From NCBI GenBank assembly GCA_030761205.1, contig JAULJL010000035.1, forward strand, positions 19,509,001 to 19,573,000: DNA of 64,000 nucleotides, read 5' to 3'. Below are positions 43,046 through 55,150 of the stretch, one piece after another; position 1 is the first letter of the stretch, and each line of letters begins with the position of its first letter. The translations under genes and the position numbers were made by a program. The notes beneath the pieces were generated by a model. It saw only the letters and a list, made by a program, of their open reading frames with translations. It ran no database searches and was not told where the DNA came from. Origin of the DNA: Fremontodendron californicum. Taxonomy: Eukaryota > Streptophyta > Magnoliopsida > Malvales > Malvaceae.

Positions 43046-43667
43046 ACCGCAAATTTTGGCTTCAAAAATCTTACTGTAAATTGACATGTTCATCATCATA
43101 GATTTAGGCTTGTTAACCCAAATTGTCAGCCCAATTGCTTTTTCTATTTTCCATTTTAAAATTGGGCTACTCCAGCCCAAATCTTCTAACATTCCAAATT
43201 TCCCCAAATTTATGTTTTATTTTATATTTTTATGAAACCTAAAGATACAATTCATTTGTTGATACGTGTATTTTATTTAACAAATTATAAAAAGGTTAGT
43301 TCTTAGAGGTTAGACAGTTTGAGCTATCTTTTATGTAATTTTGATAATTACAAAAAAATTAACTTTAGTAAAATTTTAAGTTATTTTTATGTAATTTTGA
43401 TAAAATTATAATTCCTCTTAAATATTTATTTCAACTTTTTATATAATTTTAAAAAATTATCTAAAAGATTATAATTTTTATTTTATTTTTTTAAATTCTC
43501 ATAAATTACAAAAAGATTATTATTTAATAACTTTTTCATTTTATTTTCTTATAAAAATCTCCTATAAATATAGTAATGTAATATTAGTAGTAAAAAAAGA
43601 TCAAACACGGCCTTCAAAACGTTTAAAATCTCAGCGAATGTTATCCAAAATTCCACATAGTAGCGCG
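43046..43667. other. Spacer and promoter side of the plastid protein gene
   Basis: AT-rich, with TGGGCT/AGCCCA site-II-like motifs at about 43130-43180, as often seen before nuclear genes for organelle proteins. An in-frame ATG at 43638 is an alternative start. Confidence 0.45.
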
Positions 43668-44439
43668 ATGGCGAGTCTCTCCATCATCACCAGCATCAGC
43701 TCAGTCCCACCCCCTCTCTATCCACCGATCGCACGTACATCCTTCAGGCCGCCTACTCCGGCGGTTGTTGCATTCTCCAGCCACCTATCTCACCGGAAAA
43801 CGAGAGGGTTGGAGGTGGTGACACGTGCGGCTGGCAACACCAGCAGCTACGTGTACGCGCTGGTGCTCCCGCTCTCTCTCCTGGCTGTTACCATCTTCAC
43901 TTCTATCAAGATTGCTGATAAACTTGACAAAGACTTCCTCGAAGATGTAAGAATCTAAAAATCATGTTTTTATGGGTTTTTTTTTTTTTTTCTTTCGAAT
44001 TCTCCTATTTTTTTAGTTGGGTGCTTAGTTCTTTGGAATTTTTGAGTTTTTCTTAAAGTGGAAGGCTTATTTGGATTGTTTAAAATATGCGTATTTTTTA
44101 ATCAATTTTGTAGGTTGCGAGGATTTGAAATTTTAGGGGTATGTTATTGTAATGCCCATTAGGTGTTTGATAAAAGTGCGGAATGGTTTTTTTGTTGATA
44201 TTGGTTTAAATCTCAATTTCTGCTTTTAACAATGCCCTCTAATACTTTTCTTGTTATAAGTATTTACTAACAGTATTACTCTTAATCTTACATTTCATGG
44301 TTTTGTGTTGCAGCTTACTATAAATCAAGCAATAAGGGAAGCAGAGGAAGAGGATGATGGTGAAGCTATTTCTTTGGAGGAAATAGTGCAAGAACCTGTG
44401 CTTCCACGTACTCGAAACCGGCCCAAGAGGAAAGTGTAG
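43668..44439 (+). CDS. Small plastid-targeted membrane protein of unknown function
   Basis: Two exons: 43668-43946 and 44314-44439, with intron 43947-44313 (GTAAG...GCAG). The product is 134 residues, or 144 if the upstream ATG at 43638 is used. The N terminus is rich in Ser, Pro and Arg with few acidic residues and ends near RKTRGLEVVTRAAG, a typical chloroplast transit peptide. One membrane span follows (YVYALVLPLSLLAVTIFTSI), then a charged stretch starting KIADKLDKDFLEDLTINQAI. The rest is acidic and the C terminus is basic (RTRNRPKRKV). I recognise the type as a conserved plant-only protein but know no function. The second ATG is preferred because MASLSI begins a normal transit peptide. 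Splice junctions restore the frame across FLED-LTIN. Confidence 0.8.
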
Positions 44440-44778
44440 GCATCCAACCTCTTAATTTGTTTCATTATAATTGTATTAAATGTATAATTCTTTTTCAGAG
44501 CACAGATAAACTCATAGAAAGAGCCATCGAATAATGAAATTTTGCTTTTTGAAAAGAAAAAAAAAGGGATTCCATTGAGCTCATTTTGTTTGTTCTTGGG
44601 AATTATATGACATGGTATGTGGATCAACCATATGATAGAATTTCAACCATTTGGTCACAAAAGTTGCAACTCCATGAATGTCAAATGGTTGTAAATGAAA
44701 GAGAAGAACATTATAGTATATGATTTGATTAAAGGGGAGGGGTGTTTTGGCTTGGCAAATTAAGGGAAATAGTATACC

Positions 44779-45325
44779 CTACGTTGCATGGATACGGGTA
44801 CGGTACCGGTACCTTGTATGGATACGGGTACGAGATATGGTAATTTTTTAAAAACTAAGGTACGGGTACGTTAATATTATATATATATTTTTATAAAAAA
44901 ACTGAAATTTCACATGATAAAATATGACACAACATAATATAAAAGATAAAACACACAAATTTCAAGACAACTTCTCAAATTAAGAAACTACAGTACTTAA
45001 ATTGTTCAACATGACAACACCTAAACATGACTATGAAAATCAAACTCTAACAGTGTTTATCTCATTATTTCTTTGCCCATCTTCAGTGAAAAGAACAGTC
45101 TCCAAATATGTTTTAGGACATATTAATGCTATTGATAATGAAAAGAAGGGAAGAAAAATATTTTAAAATGCTGAGTTTTAGTGTAAAATTTGGCCAAACC
45201 GTACCCAAACTGTACCCATTCTTATTTTTTTTTTAAAAAAAATTGATACGTACCCAACCGTACCCGATGAGTACCAGTACCCGGTACGGGTACTCATGCT
45301 TCAGAGCCGTACCCATGCTTCATAG
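44779..45325. mobile_element. MITE with CTACG...CATAG ends, 547 bp
   Basis: Left end ctacgttgcatggatacggg, right end read inward ctatgaagcatgggtacgg: imperfect inverted repeats with extra subterminal copies of gatacgggtacgg. A perfect 8-bp duplication agtatacc flanks it (44771-44778, 45326-45333). AT-rich centre, no protein. The termini resemble those of family A (CTATG...CATAG), suggesting the same type of transposase. Confidence 0.85.
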
Positions 45326-46454
45326 AGTATACCTAGGGAAGCAAGTAGGGTTTTGGCTAGACCTATTAATCTTAGACACTATATGAAAACACGACTTGAA
45401 CATGACACTTAATAAGCATGAAAACAATGTAGTATATAGGACACGTTACATTTAAAAATGATTAACATGATATGTATTGTATTTTTGTTTAATATAATTT
45501 GCATACACGATTGATATATGTATATATATATTTATATATACACGCAATTTGCCGGACCTAATTTTAGGTTGGGTATAAAACACGCATCCGTAATTCCTCT
45601 ATTTTATGGTCCAAGGAGATTTCCAAATCAAAAAAGCAAATTCCAGACAATTTTGCATATACATGGAATGAAAGCTGAAAGTCATTTCCTTATATTACTT
45701 CATTATTATTTTCCAATAGTTTTTTTTTATACCCATTTGCATACTACTTTCATTAAAAAGTTTATAATAATAAATATGATTGCAACGACTAGAATATCTA
45801 ATTTATGTTGATCATTTGTGTGTCGAATTTTGCAGTTAAAATGCGTAATGTCTTAAGTTTGGTTTTCAGCTATGGTGGCTTAGAGCCTAAAATGAGAACA
45901 CGGAAACAAAACAAAGGCTAAATTAGAAGCATTCTTCAACAAATCTTTAAATGCCTTTTAGTCTTTTATTATTGATGAAATTTAAACTTAATCTTGTCCA
46001 GTAAAATAAAAGTATTTAGATGCTATAATTAATTAATACTTTATTCTTTTAAATTTATTTCCTTAAAATCAAATACTCCTATATAAAAAAAATTTAAAAG
46101 TCTATAAATTATAAAAGCTTTATAGTATTAGGAAAAAAAAACTATTTTTAATTGAAAGTGGTAAAAAAAATTTAAATACTAAAAGATGTGAATTGACTGG
46201 TAGAGCAGAGGAGTGGCATTGGATAATGCACGGACGTATGATTGATATAATAGTCCAGATCTCATCCTATCCCATCCCACCCCTCCCAACTACGGGAGAG
46301 CTAACGTCACCGCCGGTCACAAAAAAAATGCACGGCCAATCCTCTACTTCTCCCCATTCTCCCCATGTGTGCTCCTCCCAGTATTCGATTCCTCTTCCAT
46401 TTCCCTTATCCTCTACCCTCCCTCCCCTCCGGCGCACGTTAGCTGCTTCCCTCC
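45326..46454. other. Spacer and promoter side of the trihelix gene
   Basis: AT-rich to about 46180. From 46250 on, a C-rich leader-like stretch precedes the trihelix start. Frames at 45518-45811 and 46193-46483 show no family features. Confidence 0.5.
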
Positions 46455-48265
46455 ATGAACCTCAGTGGCCCTCCTCACCATAACACCCACTCCTCCGGCG
46501 GCGGCGCTCGCGAAGACTGTTGGAGCGACGGCGCTACCGGTGCGCTCATCGACGCGTGGGGTGACCGTTATTTAAGACTTAACAGAGGTAACCTCCGTCA
46601 AAAGGACTGGCAAGAAGTTGCTGAGGCCGTTAACTCCCGTCAAAACGACGTTACGCCGAGGAAAACCGACGTCCAGTGCAAGAACCGGATCGACACGTTG
46701 AAGAAAAAATACAAGCTGGAAAGAGCCAAGCTGCCGCCGTCGAAATGGCCTTTTTTTAGCCGCATCGATTCCCTCATCGGCGCTGACGCCTCCGTCAATA
46801 AAAAGCATCCCAGCGTTACTTTCACGATTAAGCCCAAAAAGACAACGTTTTTGAAGGGGGTAAAGTCGAACGAGAGCTCGTTCGATGACGATGACGGAGA
46901 CGATGATGAGGTGAGGAAAGAACATCGAGTGGAGGATGTAGGATTATCCGATGGAGCTGCATGTAGAGAATTAGCAAGAGCGATTTTGAAGTTCGGAGAG
47001 ATCTATGAGAGGACCGAGAGCTCGAAGCAACAGCAAATGATGGAGCTTGAGAAACAGAGAATGGAGTTTACCAAGGATCTGGAGTTTCAACGAATGAACA
47101 TGCTTGTTGATGCTCAGCTGGAAATGGAGAAATCGAAGCGGCAAAAGCATTTGAGTCGCTCAGGTCTTTTAAAAAATCCAAATTTGTTTGATTTATTATA
47201 CTCAAGTTTAAATTTTGCTTCAATTGGCTCTGTTTTAAGTATAAAAAAAAAAAGGTTAGAATTTTGATGATTGATAAATGAGTTTTGATGGGTATCAATT
47301 AGATTCTGGATTGAGCTGGTAATAACGTAGTAGTTTTATGCGAATTGTCGTAAATGAAGAGAAGGGGAAGCTTTGATGATCAATGAAATACGATAAACCC
47401 TTTGTGATAGATGCGTTTGATGGTTTATATTAGGTCTAAGGTGATGTTAATGGCGGTAATTAATGGCGAAGTTTGAGTGTTTATGAACTACTTCGTGGAA
47501 AAGGTTTTCTACTTTATCTTAATCTTTTCGCATGCTGATTCTCTTTATGTTTTAACATTTGTATTACTTTGAACCAAATCTAAACCTACCAAATGTGTCC
47601 ATACGAATGCTGCCTTATTGCCACTAATTACCGCCATTAGCATTACCTTTATCATTTATCAGAAACTTTTTAGTATCGTGATGATGATGATGATGAGTTT
47701 TTCTAGCCTTCAAGTTAATGTTGTAATATAGATGCTGCCTGCCTGATATGTAACTTTGGTATCTGAATAACTGAATCTTAGCCCTTTCTTGGCTTATCTT
47801 GTGAGATGTTCCAAAAGAAATAAAGGATGCATATGAAATTTCTTATATGGTGTACTAGTATTTTATTGGATTTTGACTAGATGGAGCCATTAAAGAAGGG
47901 AAAATGGAGAGGTTTGTGTTAAGAAGACTCTAAGACGCCGCCTCGTATTCTCTCTCTTTTACACACTGCAGAGAGAACAATGATTTTGGCTTACTTTTGT
48001 TTTTAGCTATTCATATTTTACTGTCATTTTATCTGGTTAATTTTTGTTATTATAATTTAGAACTGATAGAAGAGTTTCCTAATATATGAAATTCCTGTAT
48101 TTTATTAAGCTTGATTTATCGAATAAAGTTCATATTACTACTAAGCTCAAGCTTGGTTTCTGTTTACATTCTGACGTCTGATAAGCATTTTCGTTAACTC
48201 TGCATGCAAATACAGGGAAGAAACACAAATCTGAGAATAGAAGCCGAGTTCGAGTATCGTTGTGA
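46455..48265 (+). CDS. Trihelix (GT-type) DNA-binding protein, At3g11100-like
   Basis: After a Gly/Ser-rich start, the trihelix domain lies at about residues 22-110: CWSDGATGALIDAWGDRYLR, the middle helix with KDWQEVAEAVN, then DVQCKNRIDTLKKKYK and WPFFSRID. An acidic patch (FDDDDGDDDE) and a Glu/Met/Lys-rich coiled coil (about 178-235) end the protein. This is the SIP1/ASIL-type arrangement of nuclear transcription regulators. I prefer a two-exon model: exon 1 46455-47163 and exon 2 48216-48265 (252 residues), because a good donor (CAG/GTCTTT) and acceptor (TACAG/GG) join in frame and a typical 3' UTR follows to about 48430. The alternative is no splicing and a stop at 47267 (270 residues), whose last 34 codons look like non-coding AT-rich DNA. 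Neighbourhood matches Arabidopsis At3g11090-11110. Confidence 0.85.
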
Positions 48266-49367
48266 CTATGTCCTCCTTTGATCTCAAGTAACTCAGACAG
48301 AAATCTGCATCTGTATATCCAATCACGTCGAAACATGGTGGTTGTAACTTGTAAAATTTCTTGTACATATATTACTTGTTTGCTGCAAATCTCTTGTATT
48401 TTCTAGTTGTTGTAATGAAATCATCTTTATCATCTTCTTAAGTAGTTTTTGTTCTGTAGTTTTGTGTGTTACAAATGATGCTTTAATGTGGAAATGGTAT
48501 TGCCGATTTGATTAGAATTCTATGGAAGTTTCAGCAATTGGAAAATTTGAAAGCTTCATTGTTAATCTCCAAGAACTCAAATTGAAAATGAGCCTTTTCT
48601 TAGGTTATGGCCAAGATTCCAAGGGGATGTTTAGCACATTGGAAAGCTAATCACTTGCAGTGTGTTAATTATTGTGATCATAAATGCTTGAATTGCAAAT
48701 GAAAGATGCTAATTTTCTTCCATCTCCTAATTTACTCACGTCAACATATATCTTTTTCATTGTTAAAATAAATACTTATCATTTAATTATTACATGTAAT
48801 ATGTATTAATTAGTTGTTTTTTTAAAAAAATCTGATTACGTAATATAATTTAAAAGAAAGTGATATATATTGACGTCAAATAATCGTTTCATTGAATCCT
48901 TTCTCGGAAAGGAAGTAGGACCGTGATGCTATAAAGTCTTTTGCAGTTAAAACTTGCTTGGAAAATTACCAGAGGGACAAAGGACAGGGTAACAATGGGG
49001 GAATGTTAGTCATAATTAATGTTGGGAAGAATTAGGCCAAGTTTGTGAACAAGAGCATGTGATACTTGCTTGGTTGGGCAGAAGAGTATCTGAAAATGAA
49101 GGCAGCACTCTGGCCTACATTTTGGAGAGATTGCCAAGAGTTATATAAACTTATAATTTCACTTGTCCTTTGAAATGACTACTTTTTTGACAATTCTTCT
49201 GAAAAAAATATACTAGCATTTGATTTTTACTTATTTAGAAAAAACCCTTTTAATTCCCATATAATTCAAACTTGATCATGATCTTGAACATAGATTTTAA
49301 GGCCAAAATGCCCAAGTTTTATCAAAGCAACTAATCAACAAGAGAGAAAAATAGAATAGAGATATAT
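48266..49367. other. Spacer between trihelix and LBD21-like genes
   Basis: Left part is the presumed trihelix 3' UTR, right part the LBD 3' UTR (opposite strand). No further gene recognised. Confidence 0.5.
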
Positions 49368-49886
49368 TTATATATATGGAATTTGGGTAAAATCATACAT
49401 ATGTGCATCTTGATTCACTTCAGATAAATTCTGGCTAATAAAACTGTCAATGAATCCTCCACAAGCAACTGGGAACTCACCTAAAGGTCCCATACAGCTA
49501 ACCCGATCATTATCTATGCTGCTGAAAGCAGAAGAGGTTGCAGCATATCGAGCCAAACGAGCTTTGGCAAGGGCTAAATCATGTTGAAGCTCAATCATCT
49601 TCCTCTGCAACAAAGCTATGGCACCAATGCAACCATAGACTGGGTCCCTAAGCCTTGCTTCAGCTTCATACGCCAAGGAATTCACGGTGTCTTCTCGCTG
49701 CTCTTCGGGGACTTCAATCAGGATCTTGCTCACATTGCTAGCACCAAAAACTTTGTGGACTTTGGCAAATTTCTTAGGTTCATCGGATCGAAAATAGGGT
49801 GCGAAAATACAGTTGGGACTGCACCTCCTTTTCAAGAGCTTGCAAGCTGCGCAAGAAGAGCTCGAACGTGGCTCGTGACTCCTCAT
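49368..49886 (-). CDS. LBD21: LOB-domain (LBD/AS2) transcription factor, LBD21-like
   Basis: 172 residues. The LOB domain begins at once: C-block CAACKLLKRRCSPNC (residues 12-26, spacing CX2CX6CX3C), then the GAS block with FGASNVSKIL, and PVYGCIGAIALLQ with the leucine-zipper-like LX6LX3LX6L helix. This is class I LBD architecture; members bind GCGGCG-type sites and shape lateral organ boundaries. MRSHEPRSSSSCAACKLLKR and the domain wording fit LBD21 (At3g11090), the neighbour of the trihelix gene in Arabidopsis. The C-terminal third is not conserved, as usual. Start ATG at 49884-49886; no intron is needed for an intact domain. A microsatellite-free coding region, clearly richer in G+C than its surroundings. 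Confidence 0.93.
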   Translation of the reverse strand: MRSHEPRSSSSCAACKLLKRRCSPNCIFAPYFRSDEPKKFAKVHKVFGASNVSKILIEVPEEQREDTVNSLAYEAEARLRDPVYGCIGAIALLQRKMIELQHDLALAKARLARYAATSSAFSSIDNDRVSCMGPLGEFPVACGGFIDSFISQNLSEVNQDAHMYDFTQIPYI

Positions 49887-50032
49887 GGCTTCATATCAAA
49901 CTCACCCAAAGCCTTTAACCTGTTTTTTCATAGCCTACAACTTCAATATCTTATCTCTTGTCAAACTTCGGTTTAAATAGACTCCAACTCTATAAATAGT
50001 AAGCTAGTAAAATATCTATGTTATGTTACAAT

Positions 50033-50319
50033 TAGACTTGTTCAATAATAGGGCGAATACATGTCCGATTTGTATTAGAATGGATTTCGATATAGGTTAT
50101 TTTAATTCGAGTCGGTCTGATTTGAATTATTGTTTATGAATAAATAAAAAAATTAATTATAAAAAATATATAAATATTAACATAAAAATATTTTTTTAAT
50201 ATTTTGTGAACAAGTTAAGCGGGATTTCGGAGCAATCCGAACCTGACCTAATCCGAATCTGGATAAAAAAAATTAAAAAAATTTAGACCATAATCCGACT
50301 CGACTCATGGACAAATTTA
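50033..50319. mobile_element. hAT-like MITE, 287 bp
   Basis: Left end TAGACTTGTTCAATAATAGG, right end read inward taaatttgtccatgagtcga. Subterminal gactcg and tccgaat phrases recur. Flanks gttacaat (50025-50032) and attacaac (50320-50327) agree at 6 of 8 bases, so the insertion is old. Lies about 150 bases upstream of the LBD21 start, in its promoter region. Confidence 0.6.
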
Positions 50320-50327
50320 ATTACAAC

Positions 50328-51128
50328 GACCTGCTAATAATGCGAAGATTTGCAGGTTGGAGACTTGCATGAGCTATTTTTGTTTACATTTTTTTTTTTA
50401 ATTACCACTTTAATTATTGCCTTCAAAGGACTTCTCGTAAATCCTAATAATGTTGGTGACTTTTTATTTTTCTCTTCTTTTACTTTCCCTTCCTTTGAAA
50501 GGAATAATAATATTTAAATTTTAAGTAATATATTTATTTATTGATAATAAGATTTATTATTTTAAATTTTATCTGAATTTAATTTTGTTTTTCAAATGAA
50601 TTTAAGAATACATTTTTTCATATTAACTTGATACATTTAAAATTTTATTTTTCGAAACACCCTTTAAGATCTTAACTTTAAATTTAAAAGGTATGCAAAT
50701 ATTTAAAAATCACCTCTTAACTTATTTAATTTGATTATAAATATAGTTATAAAAAAATGAAAAACTTGTTCCATAAATTTTGAAAATATCTAATAAAACA
50801 TTAATTCAAAGACTTGAAAAGAAAAGATAAAAGAAATTGTATTTGTTTTGTTTTGTTTTACATATTTTGGAAGTGGGGGCTAGAAATAATTGTAGATGGG
50901 GGCACCATTACAAATATTTATTGGTGAGTTTTGGTTGAGAAATGATAGTTCATAAGATAAAGATGAGATGTTCATGTGATTGAAAGAAAAGAACTTTCAC
51001 AAGAAAAGCAATGAGCCCTAGAGATTGCTAGGGCTTTTTATCTCCACCAAGGAAACCTTGAGTCAAAAAAAATAACATCAATTAGGAACCCACATGCATG
51101 GTGGAGCCTAAATTGTTTGTCACTCCCT

Positions 51129-51162
<34 letters not shown>

Positions 51163-52059
51163 CTGAAATAGGAACATTACAAAGTTCTTTGCCAATTGGG
51201 TATTTATATATCAATAGAGGAAAGAAAAGACTGAAATCCTTTGATACAAGGTTCCCTTTCTCCAACAAAAAAGTTTTTTTCCTTAATTGGGCATTTTATT
51301 TCCAATTTTCCACAATTAATTTGGAGGATATTTTTGGTCTAGTCAATTACTCAATTCAATCACAATTTTCCTATCTTTTATAAATGCATAAATTTAAAGG
51401 CTATGGCTATATATCCTTTTTCCTTTTAATTTAATGGCTGAATTATAAATAAGAAGTAATTAAGTTTAGACAAAAATTGGTTTAACTTTGAAACTAAAGA
51501 TTGATGTCTAGGTAAAGAAGTAGAATGAGAGCATCATTTAACAAATTCAAAATTGAAAAAAATTAACAAAAGTAATGAGCATTTTTTCTTTGATGTTAAC
51601 ACATTCCTTTTACAATTTAAAGTAGTAATTACCATATTAATAATATAAATAAAGTCTTTCTTTTTATATTTTATGCTTTAGTTACATAAGAAAGTAATCA
51701 CTAACATTTTTTTTATCAATCCCTCATTAATATATATATATTTGATTTGAGAAGCCAAAATTTTAACTTGCTCTTTAATATAGAGAATAATGCATAAATC
51801 ATTGAACTAAATACTTGAGTATAATCTTTCAATCTTATGAAGAAGAAAAGCTAGTGGCAAATCAATTTACATATTCTAAATTGAAAAAAAAAAATCATAA
51901 AATCACCTTAAAATAAAAGAAAATATAAAATTTTAAGATTTGAAATTATAAACTTTTTGGCCAAATTTTAAAATTATTATTTAGTTTTACTTATTTTAAA
52001 GATTTTTTTTTTTAAATTTTTGTTTTTAGCAATCAATGTTTGAAGAAATGAGTTAGAAA
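50328..52059. other. AT-rich spacer
   Basis: Poly-T run of 31 at 51132-51162. No gene recognised. Confidence 0.5.
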
Positions 52060-52335
52060 AATGTCACTTCAACCATTTGTGTGGTAGGGAAAGGAGAAAA
52101 AAAAAGGGGGGGGGGGAGGGGCAGAGAGATGATAATGCTTCTTCCTCCAATTCCAAAGAGCCCACTTTGTTTTAATGCCTGTCGCTTTCTCAAAAACCCA
52201 CTTTTAACAGAAAAAACCAAGGCTACCACACGAGCCGTCCGATGGGCATAGGCCCGGATATCAAACGGACGGTGATTGACACGCGAAAAAGGCTTGCGTT
52301 TCAACAGGGAAAAGGGAAAATGGGCCGGCCCAAGA
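52060..52335. other. Isolated G+C-richer patch, unidentified
   Basis: Contains a G run (about 52107-52120), inverted phrases ccgtccg ... cggacgg (52228-52273) and site-II-like ggcccg and gggccggccc motifs. The minus-strand frame at 52053-52304 has no family features. It could be a remnant of a promoter and first exon or a decayed repeat. Confidence 0.35.
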
Positions 52336-54599
52336 ATTGTGATTGATTAGAGATGATAGCAAAGCTCCACTTTGGGTTGATACCTGATATATATTACAAT
52401 TTTACTGAAAAATATTTTTAAAAATATTAAATGTAAAAAATGTTATTTTTAAGTGGATAGTTTTATTTTTATTTTAAGTGGATATGTTTTTTTAGAAACA
52501 AATAAGTAATTTTTTTAAAAAATAAAATATTGAAAAATATAATTATTTTTATTTGATTTTTTAATTTTATGATTTTGTTTGGGGTTTTTGTACTTTTATC
52601 AACTGAGTTGGTGTTATTTAACTTGTGACATCAAACTATATTAGAAACTTTATAAATACTTAGATTGTGGCACACCTCCTATGTGGATGGATGAGAAAAA
52701 AAATGAGTAAAAATTTATATTTAGAAAAAACTTGATTAGTAGGTATTGTTTATATGTAAAAGACATAATTATCTCTAATTATATATCATTGTCAATATTT
52801 TTTTTAAGTTTTTAAATTATTTCATTAATTGAGTCGTAACACTAACTTAACTTTAACTATAATATAAATATATATATTTTTCCAATTCCGATTTTGCTTT
52901 GTGGGTTGTAAATGTTTGTGTGTGGGAGACTGTAGATTGACTTTGGTGTTGCTCCACCTCCACTATTTTCTATAATTGATTAAACCCACCATCACCATCT
53001 TTCAAACCATTTGATTTTTGGGCCCCCACAACACTAAGAAGAAGAAACATAAATTTTCACTATAAAAAGTTGCTAAATTAATACTAAAAAAAAATTAGTA
53101 CTAGAAGCATAATAAATATTTTTTAATATCAAATTTAAATTAAACAATCTAAATGAATTTTTGCTTCATTTTACTAAAGGGTGGGTTAATTTTTTTTTCT
53201 TTTATAAAATTTATGGTTTTGGTGAGAATGATGTTCTCCATGTGAGGCAAAATAAAAGTTAACAAATTACAAACTTAATGGGCTTATCAAAATGTAGACT
53301 TTCATACCAAAGCAATAGAAAGGGTCAAAATTGGAGCTTCACTTTTCATGTATGGTCAAATCACTTGCACACACAATTTTTTTGTAATGGCACTCTTCAA
53401 ATAATTGAGTAATATTTTGAAAATTATTTGAAAATTTAAAATTTATAAATATGTATGTATATGTATTCTTTTAAGTATAAAATTAGTATAATCACATTCT
53501 TCAAATAAATAGAAAAACCTATAAAAATTTGTAACAATTAATATAATCAAATGAGTAAATATCTCAAAGAGATTGATTTACTAACAATTAGAATTTTAAG
53601 AAAAAAATAGAAAATTAATTACAATTACCATGGAACAGAAAATTGAATAAATATGATTATGTCATTTTTTTTTTATGTTCTAAAATACTTGTTCAATTTG
53701 TCTTACATACTCTGGCTGACCTATACCTTTTTCCAAATCTTCTGCAGTTAGAATAAAACAAACAGTGGAAAAGTAGAGACAAAAACCTTAGACTTAATTA
53801 AAATAATTGTTTGGTCTGATCTGACACATATAAACCAAACGAAACGTTCCAATTTCAGTTGGTGACTTGGTCCAAACTCCAAATTAAGAAAGCAAAGAGG
53901 AGGCTTTTGGGGTTTTTTTTTTTTTTTTTTTTTTATCTTATTCAATTGCTGATCAGAGAAGATTCAAATCATGATTTAGACTTCCAAGTTTTTCCAAATA
54001 TGAATTGAATTCAATTTAAACTGATGCTTTGAAAAAACAATGCATAATTTTTAGGATTGCCCTTGTGAAATTATTTGGCATTTACAATTGGTTGGTACTG
54101 TCAAAACTAGGACTGTTTTACATCATTGTCTAAGGCTTAAAAAATCTGTTAAAATAATATTATTTTATATTGATTAAATTTTAATTTTTTTATTATTTTA
54201 TATTCAAATTAAATTTTTTCATTTATTGTCTATTGATCTTAAATTAAATATTTAACATGATATCAAAACTTAAATTATCTTCCGTTATTTTTACGTGTTA
54301 ATTTTAGTAGTCGGGATATGTAAAACATCATTATATAAACCAATTAGTGCAAACTTTGAAGTTCCCAAGAACTAAACAGCTTTCTTTTTGTAGTGGCTTG
54401 AAGGCGAGCAATGGGAATTGGGTGATGAATATGCTTTGATACTAATATGTATATGTTTTTAGTAATTCGATCAGGATGAACCGGTTCGGTCAGAAGTGAA
54501 AAAAAACATAATGATTTGGTTCAAATTATCAAACATAATGTTTGAAAATAAAACGATTCGGTCCGAATAAATATCTTAATCAGACAGATTTTTTGATTG
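52336..54599. other. AT-rich spacer
   Basis: Poly-T at 53917-53934. No gene recognised. Confidence 0.45.
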
Positions 54600-55150
54600 A
54601 TAGAAATTGAACCTGTAAACACTCGTTTTTGATAATAATTTTTTTTTTATTATTATTTTTTTATTTTATTAAAAAAAGACACCGACCGGCATGCAATGCA
54701 ACCTGCGAGGTGCATGCCCCACGAGGTATGGTGGGCATACTGCTTTTATCTTTATAACAAATAAAATATAATGATTTGGCGAATATCATTAACTTTAAAG
54801 TTATATTCTCTGGTACTTTTATGATGATGCTGAGCTTGGTAAAGAATAAATTATCACAAATTCTTTTGACTTCAAGTGCTAGCAGCCTAGCACCACTCTT
54901 TGCATGGCTAAAGGGAGGATACCATCACATTAAAAGCCATCTAGTTAAATATTAAACAAAAGATAAGGTTATAATTTCATATATTTTATTTATTTATTAC
55001 TTAATTTTTTTTAATAAAGCTTGATTAAAAAAATAATAGTAAATCATGTTTATTTATTGCTTTCAATAAAGCATTTAAAAAAAAAATGCTGGCCCGTCTG
55101 CCGGCCCCGCCTAAACATGTCTTAAACGAGTGTTTACAAGTTTTTTGTTC
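54600..55150. repeat. Region bounded by an inverted repeat, probable transposon relic
   Basis: acctgtaaacactcgttttt (54611-54630) is matched in inverted form by cttaaacgagtgtttacaag (55121-55140). Flanking phrases rich in cggttcggtc and gaaccgaat lie outside both. The interior has G+C-rich phrases (ccgaccggcatgcaatgcaa; ggcccgtctgccggccccgc). True ends and target duplication not resolved. Confidence 0.4.

Noticed and set aside
46193..46483. Possible upstream gene before the trihelix factor
   Set aside because: Pro/Ser-rich frame in a C-rich leader; no family features and overlaps the trihelix start.
49581..49976. Plus-strand 131-codon frame over the LBD gene
   Set aside because: Antisense shadow of the LOB domain.
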